A stretch of DNA of 22,308 nt from NCBI GenBank assembly GCA_022508865.1, contig JAFLUK010000011.1, forward strand, positions 1-22,308, given 5' to 3'. Origin of the DNA: Oscillospiraceae bacterium. Lineage in GTDB: Bacteria; Bacillota; Clostridia; Oscillospirales; Acutalibacteraceae. A program made the position numbers and the translations under genes. Of the stretch, positions 8,194 to 15,318 are shown piece by piece (position 1 is the first letter of the stretch; each line of letters opens with the position of its first letter). A model generated the notes under the pieces. The model worked only from the letters and a program-made list of their open reading frames with translations. It did not search any database and was not told where the DNA came from.

Positions 8194-9609
8194 TCAAAAT
8201 CTGAAATCACGAATACCGTTTTCTATTTTTTCAAGGTGTTCTTTGCAAATTTCTCTTACAGAGTCCTTTGGAATGTTGGTAAGCTCGCTCATAATCAGGG
8301 CTTCGCCGATAGCCTTTGTTTCTTCGCTTGCATAGTCCATAAGGTATTCCTTTAGGGTCATAAGCGCATTTGGATGACAGCAGTTTTGAATTTGTCCTGC
8401 TTTGCAAAGTGACATAAAGCGGTCGCCGGTTCTGCCTTCTCTGTAGCAGGCGGTGCAGAAAGATGGAATATAGTCATTCTCCATAAGCCATTTTACAACT
8501 TCATCAAGTGTTCTGTTATCGGAAACATCAAACTGCTCGGTGTCGTGGGGGCGTTCCTCTTCGGTATAGCCACCTACAGATGTTCTGCTTGCACCTGAAA
8601 TCTGGGAAACGCCAAGGCGAATTACCTTTTCTCTTACCTCCTGACTTTCTCTTGTGGAGATTATCATACCTGTGTATGGAACGGATATACGGATAAGAGC
8701 GCAGATTTTTGCAAAAGTATCGTCGTCAATGCCGTTGTCAAATTCATTGGGGTCAATGTCGTCTGCTCTCTTCAGTCTGGGAACGGAAATGGTATGAGGG
8801 CCCACACCGTGCACCGCCTCCAGATGCTCTGCGTGCATCAGCAGACCTGCAAATTCATATCTGTAAAGCTCCAGACCAAAGAGCACACCAAGGCCCACAT
8901 CGTCAATACCGCCTTCCATCGCTCTGTCCATAGCCTCTGTATGGTAATCGTAGTCGTGCTTTGGACCGGTGGGGTGAAGCTGCAAATAGCTTTCCTTGTG
9001 GTAGGTTTCCTGAAACAGAATGTAAGTGCCAATGCCTGCTTCCTTTAGCTTTCTGTAGTTTTCCACAGTAGTTGCGGCAATGTTTACGTTAACACGTCTG
9101 ATTGCACCGTTTTTGTGCTTAATGCTGTAAATTGTGTTGATACATTCAAGGATGTATTCCAACGGATTGTTAACAGGGTCTTCACCTGCTTCAATTGCAA
9201 GTCTTTTGTGACCCATATCCTGCAAGGCGATTACCTCCGCCTTTACTTCTTCCTGTGTCAGCTTTTTCCTTGCAATGTGCTTATTCTTCATATGATAAGG
9301 ACAGTAAACACAGCCGTTTACACAGTAGTTGGAAAGATAAAGGGGAGCAAACATAACTATGCGGTTGCCGTAAAAATCTTTTTTTATCTGCTGTGCAAGG
9401 TCATACATTTCTTCGATTTTTTCCTTGTTTTCACAGGCAAGAAGTACAGAAGCTTCCCTGTGGGTAAGTCCTTTTCTCAACTTTGCTTTTTCAAGGATTT
9501 TGTCAATTAATTCAAGATTATCTTTGTTTTCGTCAGCATAGGCAAGTGTTTCTCTGATTTCTGTATCGTTAATAAATTCCTCTGCTTTTAATGATTTTGG
9601 ATTATACAT
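8194..9609 (-). CDS. hydG: [FeFe]-hydrogenase maturation radical SAM tyrosine lyase HydG
   Basis: A 471-residue radical SAM enzyme that cleaves tyrosine to p-cresol and dehydroglycine-derived CO and CN-, the diatomic ligands of the H-cluster. The SAM-cluster motif is C96-x3-C100-x2-C103 (CVNGCVYC). The C-terminal domain has the HydG-specific C385-x2-C388-x22-C411 that binds the auxiliary cluster with the dangler iron. Both motifs are intact and the length is normal for the family. The frame stays open upstream to 9690, but the ATG at 9609 has an AAGGAAGGAA site just ahead and starts where HydG proteins usually start. A 105-bp spacer separates it from hydE. Confidence 0.97.
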   Translation of the reverse strand: MYNPKSLKAEEFINDTEIRETLAYADENKDNLELIDKILEKAKLRKGLTHREASVLLACENKEKIEEMYDLAQQIKKDFYGNRIVMFAPLYLSNYCVNGCVYCPYHMKNKHIARKKLTQEEVKAEVIALQDMGHKRLAIEAGEDPVNNPLEYILECINTIYSIKHKNGAIRRVNVNIAATTVENYRKLKEAGIGTYILFQETYHKESYLQLHPTGPKHDYDYHTEAMDRAMEGGIDDVGLGVLFGLELYRYEFAGLLMHAEHLEAVHGVGPHTISVPRLKRADDIDPNEFDNGIDDDTFAKICALIRISVPYTGMIISTRESQEVREKVIRLGVSQISGASRTSVGGYTEEERPHDTEQFDVSDNRTLDEVVKWLMENDYIPSFCTACYREGRTGDRFMSLCKAGQIQNCCHPNALMTLKEYLMDYASEETKAIGEALIMSELTNIPKDSVREICKEHLEKIENGIRDFRF

Positions 9610-9673
9610 ATATTCCTTCCTTTCATACGATAGATTCTTTATTAAAAGGGGTTGATAGCTCTTTAAATTTCGA

Positions 9674-9690
9674 TTGCTTTTAAAAAGCAA
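9674..9690. repeat. Short palindrome in the hydE-hydG spacer
   Basis: TTGCTTT (9674-9680) and AAAGCAA (9684-9690) form a perfect 7-bp inverted repeat with a 3-nt loop. It is too weak and lacks a clean U-run for a strong terminator on the minus strand. It could be an mRNA processing or partial attenuation site between hydE and hydG. Nothing else stands out in this spacer (9610-9714) apart from the hydG ribosome binding site. Confidence 0.4.
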
Positions 9691-9714
9691 GATAAAAACT
9701 TTTAATGGTTTTGA

Positions 9715-10770
9715 TTATGACTTTGAATTATGGAAATCCTTGTAATCTCCTCTGCCGCACACAACCTTATAACCAATCGACTCCATTCTTCTCTGCATAC
9801 AAAATCTGCATTCTGCGGCTTCGTCTCCTGTACAAATTTTATTATCATAAAGCATATATTTTTTTCTTACATTAGTAGGAGAAAGGTTTGGCATTACTAC
9901 ATTTGCTCCCCATAATATCCCTAATTCTCTGCCTTTGTGGTGTATGGTCCCCAATGCTGTAGTTGAGGGCAAAAGTACCTTTGGAAGAAGCAAGCGAATA
10001 ATTGCAAGTAGCTTTAAGGTTTTCTCTAATGTTCCGTTTTTTTCATCTTTAAATGGTGTATCTTTATGAGAAATAAAAGGTCCGATACCTACCATATGGG
10101 GTTTGAAGTCTTTTATAAACAGCAAATCCGAAACTAAATTTTCATCTGTCTGATAGGGTGAACCTACCATAAATCCGCAACCTACCTGATATCCGATTTC
10201 CTTTAAATTTTTTAAACAGTTCATTCTGTTTTCAAGGGTTAATTCCTTTGGATGGAGCTTTTTATAGTGCTCTGTATCTGCCGTTTCGTGCCTTAACAGA
10301 TAACGGTCTGCTCCTGCGTTAAAGAATTTTTGATAACTTTCTTTTGGTTTTTCTCCTAATGAGAGGGTTACTGCGCAATCAGGATAATTTTGCTTTATTG
10401 ATTTTACAATATCTTCTGTTTTTTCATCTGTAAAATAGTTATCTTCTCCGCCCTGTAAAACAAAAGTGCGGAAACCCAGCTCATAACCCTGCTTACAACA
10501 ATCTAAAATCTGTTCTTTATTAAGACGGTATCTTTCTGCATTTTTATTGCTTCTTCTTAATCCGCAATACAGACAATCATTTTTACAGTAGCTTGTAAAC
10601 TCTATTAAGCCTCTTAAATATATATCCTTACCGTAATTTTCAATTCTTACTTCTTCTGCTGATTTTCTTAAATATTCAAGAGATTCTTCATCTTCTGTTT
10701 TTAAAAGAAGCAAAAGTTCTTCTTTTGATAAATTTTGTGTACTTTTTAGCTTATCAATCAGTTTTTTCAT
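9715..10770 (-). CDS. hydE: [FeFe]-hydrogenase maturation radical SAM enzyme HydE
   Basis: A 351-residue HydE, which acts with HydG and HydF to build the azadithiolate-bridged diiron part of the H-cluster. The radical SAM motif C62-x3-C66-x2-C69 (CKNDCLYC) and the optional second-cluster motif C313-x7-C321-x2-C324 are both present. The start was set at the ATG at 10770 because GGTGATG sits 6 nt upstream; earlier in-frame codons at 10776 and 10779 overlap that site. The first bases overlap the end of the upstream regulator gene by 17 bp, so translation is likely coupled. Eight sampled 60-base rows of this gene average about 31% GC by hand count, against about 43% for six rows of hydG, so its origin may differ from its neighbours. 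Confidence 0.96.
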   Translation of the reverse strand: MKKLIDKLKSTQNLSKEELLLLLKTEDEESLEYLRKSAEEVRIENYGKDIYLRGLIEFTSYCKNDCLYCGLRRSNKNAERYRLNKEQILDCCKQGYELGFRTFVLQGGEDNYFTDEKTEDIVKSIKQNYPDCAVTLSLGEKPKESYQKFFNAGADRYLLRHETADTEHYKKLHPKELTLENRMNCLKNLKEIGYQVGCGFMVGSPYQTDENLVSDLLFIKDFKPHMVGIGPFISHKDTPFKDEKNGTLEKTLKLLAIIRLLLPKVLLPSTTALGTIHHKGRELGILWGANVVMPNLSPTNVRKKYMLYDNKICTGDEAAECRFCMQRRMESIGYKVVCGRGDYKDFHNSKS

Positions 10771-11026
10771 TAACATCACCGCTTATGTTAGAATAGGCAG
10801 TTTTTGCACTTATTCCTTTGATTCTTCCTATTTTGCCTGACAGAGCGCTGATAATATCCTGCGGAGCATCCACCGCAAGGCTTATTATGCTGATATTTCT
10901 CTGTTTATACGGAATACCCATTCGTCCTATTATGTAATCACTGTATGTATGCAAAATCTTATTAAGTTCCCATATATTTTCAGGTTTTTCTACTATTATT
11001 CCGATTACCGCAACTCTGGTTTCCAA
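10754..11026 (-). CDS. TM1266-type iron-only hydrogenase system regulator (small ferredoxin-like-fold protein)
   Basis: A 90-residue protein of the TM1266 family, small proteins with a ferredoxin-like (NikR C-terminal/ACT-like) fold that usually sit beside [FeFe]-hydrogenase maturation genes. Family features are the opening strand RVAVIGIIVE, the central MGIPYKQRNISIISLAVDAP and the closing GRIKGISAKTAYS. It lacks a recognisable DNA-binding domain, so regulator is a name taken from context and not a shown activity. The start is a TTG at 11026 with an AAGGAGG site 7 nt upstream; no better-placed ATG exists. It is the first gene of the hydrogenase-maturation unit, lies just after a leader terminator, and overlaps hydE by 17 bp. 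Confidence 0.85.
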   Translation of the reverse strand: METRVAVIGIIVEKPENIWELNKILHTYSDYIIGRMGIPYKQRNISIISLAVDAPQDIISALSGKIGRIKGISAKTAYSNISGDVNEKTD

Positions 11027-11048
11027 AAAGATTCCTCCTTTTTTATGG

Positions 11049-11084
11049 AATAAAAATAAAAAGTGCACCCAAAAGGGTACACTT
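11049..11084 (-). terminator. Intrinsic terminator in the leader of the hydrogenase-maturation genes
   Basis: On the minus strand AAGTGTACCC (11084-11075) pairs with GGGTGCACTT (11070-11061) over 10 bp with one G-U, has a 4-nt loop, and is followed by TTTATTTTTATT. It ends only a few bases before the AAGGAGG site of the first gene. It may be a conditional attenuator, or it may simply end a small RNA or the upstream antiporter/isomerase transcript, which has no other terminator. Confidence 0.88.
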
Positions 11085-11205
11085 GGTCAATCTGTAAAAA
11101 GGGATAAAAATCCCATATGTGTTACCCTTTCACATCAGCTTTTGGCAGCTTTTGTGTCAGCTCATTTAAAAAAGTTTTGGTAAAGGCAAGGCCTCGTTCC
11201 TCAAC
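11049..11205 (-). promoter_or_regulatory. Long structured leader (or small RNA) ahead of the hydrogenase-maturation genes
   Basis: Transcription from the promoter at 11212-11240 should begin near 11205 and run about 155 nt through a gene-free region to a strong terminator that stops just short of the first ribosome binding site. In RNA order the leader holds: GCCUUUACC (11187-11179); a repeated AGCUG-rich stretch; a hairpin AUGUG/CACAU (11135-11131 with 11121-11117) whose 9-nt loop contains GGGUAA; a small GGGAU/AUCCC hairpin (11114-11101) followed by five U; and the terminator. UUACC (11183-11179) can pair with GGUAA in the loop, and GGGUAACAC (11127-11119) can pair with the terminator arm GUGUACCC with one bulged A. 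These pairings are mutually exclusive, as in an attenuator or riboswitch. I do not recognise the class. Confidence 0.55.
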
Positions 11206-11211
11206 AGTATT

Positions 11212-11250
11212 ATTGTAGCACATTTTCATCATAAGTGCAAGGATGAAAAT
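11212..11250 (-). promoter_or_regulatory. Promoter and candidate operator of the hydrogenase-maturation unit
   Basis: On the minus strand TTGCAC (11240-11235) and TACAAT (11217-11212) are spaced by exactly 17 bp. A perfect 9-bp inverted repeat, ATTTTCATC (11222-11230) and GATGAAAAT (11242-11250) with an 11-bp spacer, is centred on the -35 element, as expected for a repressor site. The -35 region TTGCACTT is repeated 25 bp upstream (11265-11258). Confidence 0.7.
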
Positions 11251-11286
11251 TTTTCAAAAGTGCAATTTTTTTAAAAAACGAAATTA

Positions 11287-11805
11287 TCAGCACTTTTCAG
11301 GAAGAGGATATTCTTCTCCAAAGGTTTCTGCTGTAACAGATTTCATTACCTGCGGGTCAAGCGGTCTATCCTGAAAATCGGTGTCAACCTCTGCAATTTC
11401 GTTAACAACTTCAATACCCTCAATTACCTTGCCAAAGGCGGCATACTGACCATCAAGGTGGGGGCTTGTCTTGTGCATAACAAAGAACTGGCTGCCTGCT
11501 GAATTCGGCATCATAGAACGTGCCATGGACAGTACTCCCTCTGTGTGCTTAAGGTCGTTTTTAAAACCATTTCCGGAGAATTCGCCCTTAATGCTGTAGC
11601 CGGGTCCGCCCATTCCTGTTCCTTCGGGACAACCGCCCTGAATCATAAATCCGTAGATTACTCTATGGAAGTTAAGACCGTTGTAGTATCCGCTGTTTAC
11701 AAGGCTTAAAAAATTATTTACTGTGTTTGGAGCAATTTCAGGATACAGCTCTGCCTTGAAGATTTTTCCGTTTTCCATTTCAAATGTTACAATAGGGTTT
11801 TTCAT
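11287..11805 (-). CDS. Cyclophilin-type peptidyl-prolyl cis-trans isomerase
   Basis: A 172-residue single-domain cyclophilin that speeds cis-trans isomerisation of Xaa-Pro bonds during protein folding. Active-site residues are conserved: F46-H47-R48 in NFHRV, F53-M54-I55-Q56-G57-G58, and the SAGSQFF motif. There is no signal peptide or lipobox, so it should be cytoplasmic. A GGAGA site precedes the ATG. It follows the antiporter gene by 21 bp and probably shares its transcript. No terminator is visible between its stop and the hydrogenase-maturation promoter region, so some read-through into that leader is possible. Confidence 0.93.
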   Translation of the reverse strand: MKNPIVTFEMENGKIFKAELYPEIAPNTVNNFLSLVNSGYYNGLNFHRVIYGFMIQGGCPEGTGMGGPGYSIKGEFSGNGFKNDLKHTEGVLSMARSMMPNSAGSQFFVMHKTSPHLDGQYAAFGKVIEGIEVVNEIAEVDTDFQDRPLDPQVMKSVTAETFGEEYPLPEKC

Positions 11806-11826
11806 TTTAAGTTCTCCTTTAAATTT

Positions 11827-12819
11827 CTATTTTGTTGCAACCTCATAAACAAGGTAGCCAAAGTATGAAGCGTATAAGAGCAGCATTAAAGCGCCGCCGC
11901 CACGGCTCAACTTGTTTCGTTTGACTGTAAGCAGGAAAAGTGTTGTGACAGCTGCCACCATTACAATGCTGTCAAACAGGAAGCCTCTGTCAAAGCTAAC
12001 AGGGCTTATCAGTGCGGCTGTGCCTACCACAAACAAAAGGTTAAATATGTTGCTTCCTACAATGTTGCCGATTGCAATATCGTTTTTGCCCTTGCGTGAA
12101 GCAGTAACAGATGTTACAAGTTCCGGCAAAGATGTACCGAATGCCACAATTGTAAGACCGATAATGTCTTCGCTTATGTTGCAGATTTTTGCAAGATTTG
12201 TTGCTCCGTTAACTGCAAGGTTTGCCCCCACAATAACAGAGGCACCTCCAAGAACACTTATTATAATTGTGGATATCAGCTGAAAGGGTTGTTTTTCTGT
12301 TTCGGAGTTTTTACCCTCCGGTATTTTAGTGTCGGGAAACTTTTGCTGTTTCATTTCCTTTTTTGCAGAAGCAAGAAGATAACCGAGAAAAATCAGCATA
12401 AATACCCACAGGATAATACCGCTTGCTATATAAAGCCTGCTGTTCAGAAGTCCCAGTACCACAAAAACTCCGGATACTATAATGGTAAAGGGGATTTCTA
12501 TTCTTACAGTGTTTTTCTTAACTATCATAGGAGAAACAACAGCAGATATACCCAGTATAAGCCACACATTCATAATGTTACTGCCTACTACGTTACCAAC
12601 GGCAACTCCTCCGGAGCCGCCCAGTGCAGCAGTTATGCTGATTGCTGCCTCGGGTGCAGATGTACCGAAAGCCACAATTGTAAGGCCGATTATCATTTGA
12701 GGTATGCCGAAATGTGCCGCTATATCGCTGACCCCGTCAACAAAAAAATCAGCACCTTTTACCAGCAGAGCAAAGCCGAAAATCAGCAGCATTACCTGCA
12801 GTAAAATATTCAGTACCAT
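11827..12819 (-). CDS. CaCA-family Na+/Ca2+ (or K+-dependent) antiporter, YrbG-like
   Basis: A 330-residue membrane protein with about ten hydrophobic segments in two halves. Each half carries the alpha-repeat of the Ca2+:cation antiporter family: GLTIVAFGTSAPE (E57) in the first and GLTIVAFGTSLPE (E233) in the second. The glutamates line the ion site in this family. Matching VGNVVGSNIMN and IGNIVGSNIFN stretches also show the internal duplication. A hydrophilic loop rich in K and E (about 160-185) joins the halves. The ATG at 12819 has AAGGAAG 8 nt upstream; an earlier in-frame start at 12852 has no such site. The transported ions are inferred from the family only. Confidence 0.92.
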   Translation of the reverse strand: MVLNILLQVMLLIFGFALLVKGADFFVDGVSDIAAHFGIPQMIIGLTIVAFGTSAPEAAISITAALGGSGGVAVGNVVGSNIMNVWLILGISAVVSPMIVKKNTVRIEIPFTIIVSGVFVVLGLLNSRLYIASGIILWVFMLIFLGYLLASAKKEMKQQKFPDTKIPEGKNSETEKQPFQLISTIIISVLGGASVIVGANLAVNGATNLAKICNISEDIIGLTIVAFGTSLPELVTSVTASRKGKNDIAIGNIVGSNIFNLLFVVGTAALISPVSFDRGFLFDSIVMVAAVTTLFLLTVKRNKLSRGGGALMLLLYASYFGYLVYEVATK

Positions 12820-12842
12820 AGTGTTCACTTCCTTTAAGGATA

Positions 12843-12871
12843 ATATTATCAATTATTGTTCTGTTAGTCAA
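12843..12871 (-). promoter_or_regulatory. Probable promoter of the antiporter-isomerase unit
   Basis: On the minus strand TTGACT (12871-12866) and TAATAT (12848-12843) are spaced by 17 bp. An alternative -10, GATAAT, would give 15 bp. It would be divergent from the lipoprotein promoter at 12982-13010. Confidence 0.5.
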
Positions 12872-12981
12872 GGCGTAATAAGGTTCTATGATTAAAGATT
12901 TGACTATATTGCAGTGTTGTATTAAGACTTTGCCTATGATGAAAAACACAGTAAAACTCAAGAGAATTGGGCAACTATGTG

Positions 12982-13010
12982 TTGCAATTAGGTTTTTTTA
13001 GGTGTATAAT
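12982..13010 (+). promoter_or_regulatory. Promoter of the MBL lipoprotein-FkbM unit
   Basis: TTGCAA at 12982-12987 and consensus TATAAT at 13005-13010 are spaced by exactly 17 bp. The expected start of transcription, near 13017, lies only about three bases before the first ATG at 13020, so the message would be leaderless or nearly so. Confidence 0.7.
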
Positions 13011-13019
13011 TACCTCATT

Positions 13020-14102
13020 ATGATGAAGAATTTTAAGACTTTTGCAAAAAAATCAGGTGTTCTTTTGATTTTAATAAGTGTTGCATTTTCCCTTGTTTCC
13101 TGCAACAGGGAAAATAAGAATAAGAAAGACTCCCTGAACACCCTTTTTGTAAGCTTTATTGATGTTGGGCAGGGTGACAGTATTTTGCTGGAATGTGATG
13201 AGGAAGCTATGCTTATTGACGCAGGAGAGAATGACAAGGGTGATGTTGTCATTAACTACCTGAATTCCAGAAAAATCGATAAACTGAAATATGCTGTGGG
13301 AACCCACCCTCATTCCGACCACATCGGGGGAATGGACACTGTTATGGAAGAAGTTCCTGTAGACAGCTTTATTTATCCAAGCTGTGATTATGAAACAAAG
13401 ACGTGGAATGATGTTCTTGATGCGGCTAATGATAACAAATCAAAGCTGATAAAGGCATCTTCGAATAAATCATATAGTCTTGGAGATGCCACCTTTACAA
13501 TATACGCACCTCAAAATGATAGTATATACAGCGATTGCAATAACTATTCTGTTGTTATACGTCTTACCCATGGAGATGCGTCGTTTTTATTTACGGGGGA
13601 CGCAGAGGCTGTTTCTGAAAAAGAAATGATAAAATGCGGATATTATCTTAAGTCCGATGTTCTCAAGGTGGGACACCACGGCAGCAGATATTCCTCCTGT
13701 GAACAGTTTCTTGATGCCGTACAACCTGAATATGCAGTTATTCCCTGCGGAAAGGACAATGAGTACGGACATCCACACATAGAAACAATGAATAGGCTTA
13801 ATGATAGAAATATTGCGGTTTACAGAACAGACCAAAACGGCACTGTGGTTTTTACTTCTGACGGTAAAAATATTAATGTTGAAAAAGGAACAGAATATGT
13901 ATTTAAAAGCAAAAAAACTGAATATACATCTGTTACCGCAAGTGGAGAAACTGTATATATCGGAAATAAGAACAGCCTTGTATTTCATAAGGCAAACTGT
14001 AATTCCGTTAAAGCTATGAACCTGGAAAACAAGGTGTATTTTGACAGTAGAGATGATGCTGTGGCAAAGGGCTACCGTGCCTGTGGCAGTTGCAGGCCAT
14101 AG
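13020..14102 (+). CDS. ComEC/Rec2-like metallo-beta-lactamase-fold lipoprotein with C-terminal Ada-like Cys domain
   Basis: A 360-residue predicted lipoprotein. The signal peptide (residues 1-27) ends in LVSC with C28 as the lipidated cysteine, so it should face outside. The mature part is a metallo-beta-lactamase domain of the ComEC hydrolase type: FIDVGQGDSILLE, metal motif H96-P-H98-S-D100-H101, FTGDAE, and KVGHHGS. The last 45 residues (YIGNKNSLVFHKANC to RACGSCRP) resemble the small Ada metal-binding module often found at the end of secreted nucleases, with C327, C355 and C358 as likely ligands. A phosphodiesterase or DNase role outside the cell is plausible but not shown. The start at 13020 (ATG-ATG) is set by the signal peptide; no good ribosome site precedes it. 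Only 31 bp separate it from the methyltransferase gene. Confidence 0.85.
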   Translation: MMKNFKTFAKKSGVLLILISVAFSLVSCNRENKNKKDSLNTLFVSFIDVGQGDSILLECDEEAMLIDAGENDKGDVVINYLNSRKIDKLKYAVGTHPHSDHIGGMDTVMEEVPVDSFIYPSCDYETKTWNDVLDAANDNKSKLIKASSNKSYSLGDATFTIYAPQNDSIYSDCNNYSVVIRLTHGDASFLFTGDAEAVSEKEMIKCGYYLKSDVLKVGHHGSRYSSCEQFLDAVQPEYAVIPCGKDNEYGHPHIETMNRLNDRNIAVYRTDQNGTVVFTSDGKNINVEKGTEYVFKSKKTEYTSVTASGETVYIGNKNSLVFHKANCNSVKAMNLENKVYFDSRDDAVAKGYRACGSCRP

Positions 14103-14133
14103 TCAGATTTTGATATAGGGCTGGTGTAAGGGT

Positions 14134-15192
14134 ATGATAGAAACACTTTTAAAAGAAAAATCGGTCTGGGAAAGGCTGATGGAGACAAAAAAACCTCTTG
14201 TTATTTACGGTATGGGTGACGGTGCAGACAAAGTCCTGAAGGAGTTTGAACTTCTCCATATAAAAATTGCAGGAGTAATGGCCTCTGATGATTTTGTGCG
14301 GGGTCAGTCCTTTCATAATTACACTGTAAAAACTCTGGGACAGATAAAAGAGGAACTAAAGGATTTTATAATCCTTATTACCTTTGGCACAAACAGACCT
14401 GAGATTATGGAATATATCAAAAATCTCAGCAAAGAATATGAAGTGCTTGTCCCCTCCGTTCCGGTGGCGGGGGATTGCATATTCAACCGCAGCTATCTTA
14501 TGAGAAACGGCAGAGATTTACAGCAGGCTTATGAGCTTATGGCTGACGAAAAATCAAAAGAAACCTTCAGAAATATGTGTTGGTTTGAATACACAGGGGA
14601 GCTTAAATATCTCTTTGCAATGGAAAGTACAAAGGATGAAGCCTTTGAGATTTTAAATCTTAATTCTGAAGAAAACTACCTTGATGCAGGCGCATACAAG
14701 GGAGATACAATTGATGAATTTTTGCACTACACAGGGGGCAAATACAAGTCTATAACAGCAATAGAGCCTGATGATAAGTCATATAAAAAGCTGGTGGAGT
14801 TAAAGGGTGATTTGCCCAACATCAACCTGATTAACAAGGGTATCTGGAATTTTGATACCTATGTATGCTTTACCACAGGCAAGGGCAAGGGTACGGTGGC
14901 AAACAACAAAAACGGTGTGCTCACCCCTGTTACATCAATAGACACCCTTGCAAACGATGTCGACTTTACCTACATCAAAATGGATGTAGAGGGTGTAGAG
15001 TTTGTTGTGCTTTCAGGCGGTGTAGAGCACCTTAGCAAAAAGAAGCCAAAGCTTTGTGTTTCCTGCTATCACCGTTGCTGTGACATTTATCGCTTGCCCC
15101 TTATGATTCACAGAACAAACCCCGACTATAAAATATATATGCGCCATCATCCCTATATACCATGTTGGGACACAAATCTTTATTGCATTTAA
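14134..15192 (+). CDS. FkbM family SAM-dependent methyltransferase
   Basis: A 352-residue protein in two parts. The first 100 residues contain a Rossmann-like start, LVIYGMGDGADKVL, of the kind that precedes many clostridial FkbM domains. The second half is an FkbM methyltransferase: SAM-binding motif I YLDAGAYKGDT (D184-A-G186), the acidic strand TAIEPD, and the late motif YIKMDVEGVEF. FkbM enzymes O-methylate sugars or small molecules, often in cell-surface polysaccharides; the substrate here is unknown. The ribosome site is weak (AAGGGT right before ATG). It follows the lipoprotein gene closely and ends at a strong terminator, so the two are probably co-transcribed. Confidence 0.86.
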   Translation: MIETLLKEKSVWERLMETKKPLVIYGMGDGADKVLKEFELLHIKIAGVMASDDFVRGQSFHNYTVKTLGQIKEELKDFIILITFGTNRPEIMEYIKNLSKEYEVLVPSVPVAGDCIFNRSYLMRNGRDLQQAYELMADEKSKETFRNMCWFEYTGELKYLFAMESTKDEAFEILNLNSEENYLDAGAYKGDTIDEFLHYTGGKYKSITAIEPDDKSYKKLVELKGDLPNINLINKGIWNFDTYVCFTTGKGKGTVANNKNGVLTPVTSIDTLANDVDFTYIKMDVEGVEFVVLSGGVEHLSKKKPKLCVSCYHRCCDIYRLPLMIHRTNPDYKIYMRHHPYIPCWDTNLYCI

Positions 15193-15204
15193 ATACAAAA
15201 CCAC

Positions 15205-15247
15205 AAGGCAGAGATTATTAAATGAATCTCTGCCTTTTATTTTTTTA
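15205..15247 (+). terminator. Rho-independent terminator after the FkbM gene
   Basis: A 12-bp perfect stem, AAGGCAGAGATT (15205-15216) with AATCTCTGCCTT (15225-15236), has an 8-nt loop and is followed by TTATTTTTTT. The same 12-bp arm reappears in the terminator at 16407-16442. Confidence 0.93.
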
Positions 15248-15318
15248 TAAATTAATAATTTTTTTCTAAAAAGGAAAATAATAATTAATGCGGAATATAG
15301 AAAAAATTCAAAAAACTA

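Noticed and set aside
11049..11205. Assignment of the hydrogenase leader to 6S RNA, SRP RNA, T-box or a known riboswitch class
   Set aside because: I checked for hallmark sequences I know (SRP GGUCAGG loop, T-box GGUGGAACC, FMN, TPP, cobalamin, SAM, c-di-GMP, glycine and lysine cores) and the 5'/3' closing stem of 6S. None fits, so it is left unclassified.
12289..12804. Antisense open frame of 171 codons opposite the antiporter gene
   Set aside because: The translation is low-complexity (Tyr/His/Asn-rich), has no family features, and the other strand encodes a clear CaCA antiporter with both alpha repeats.
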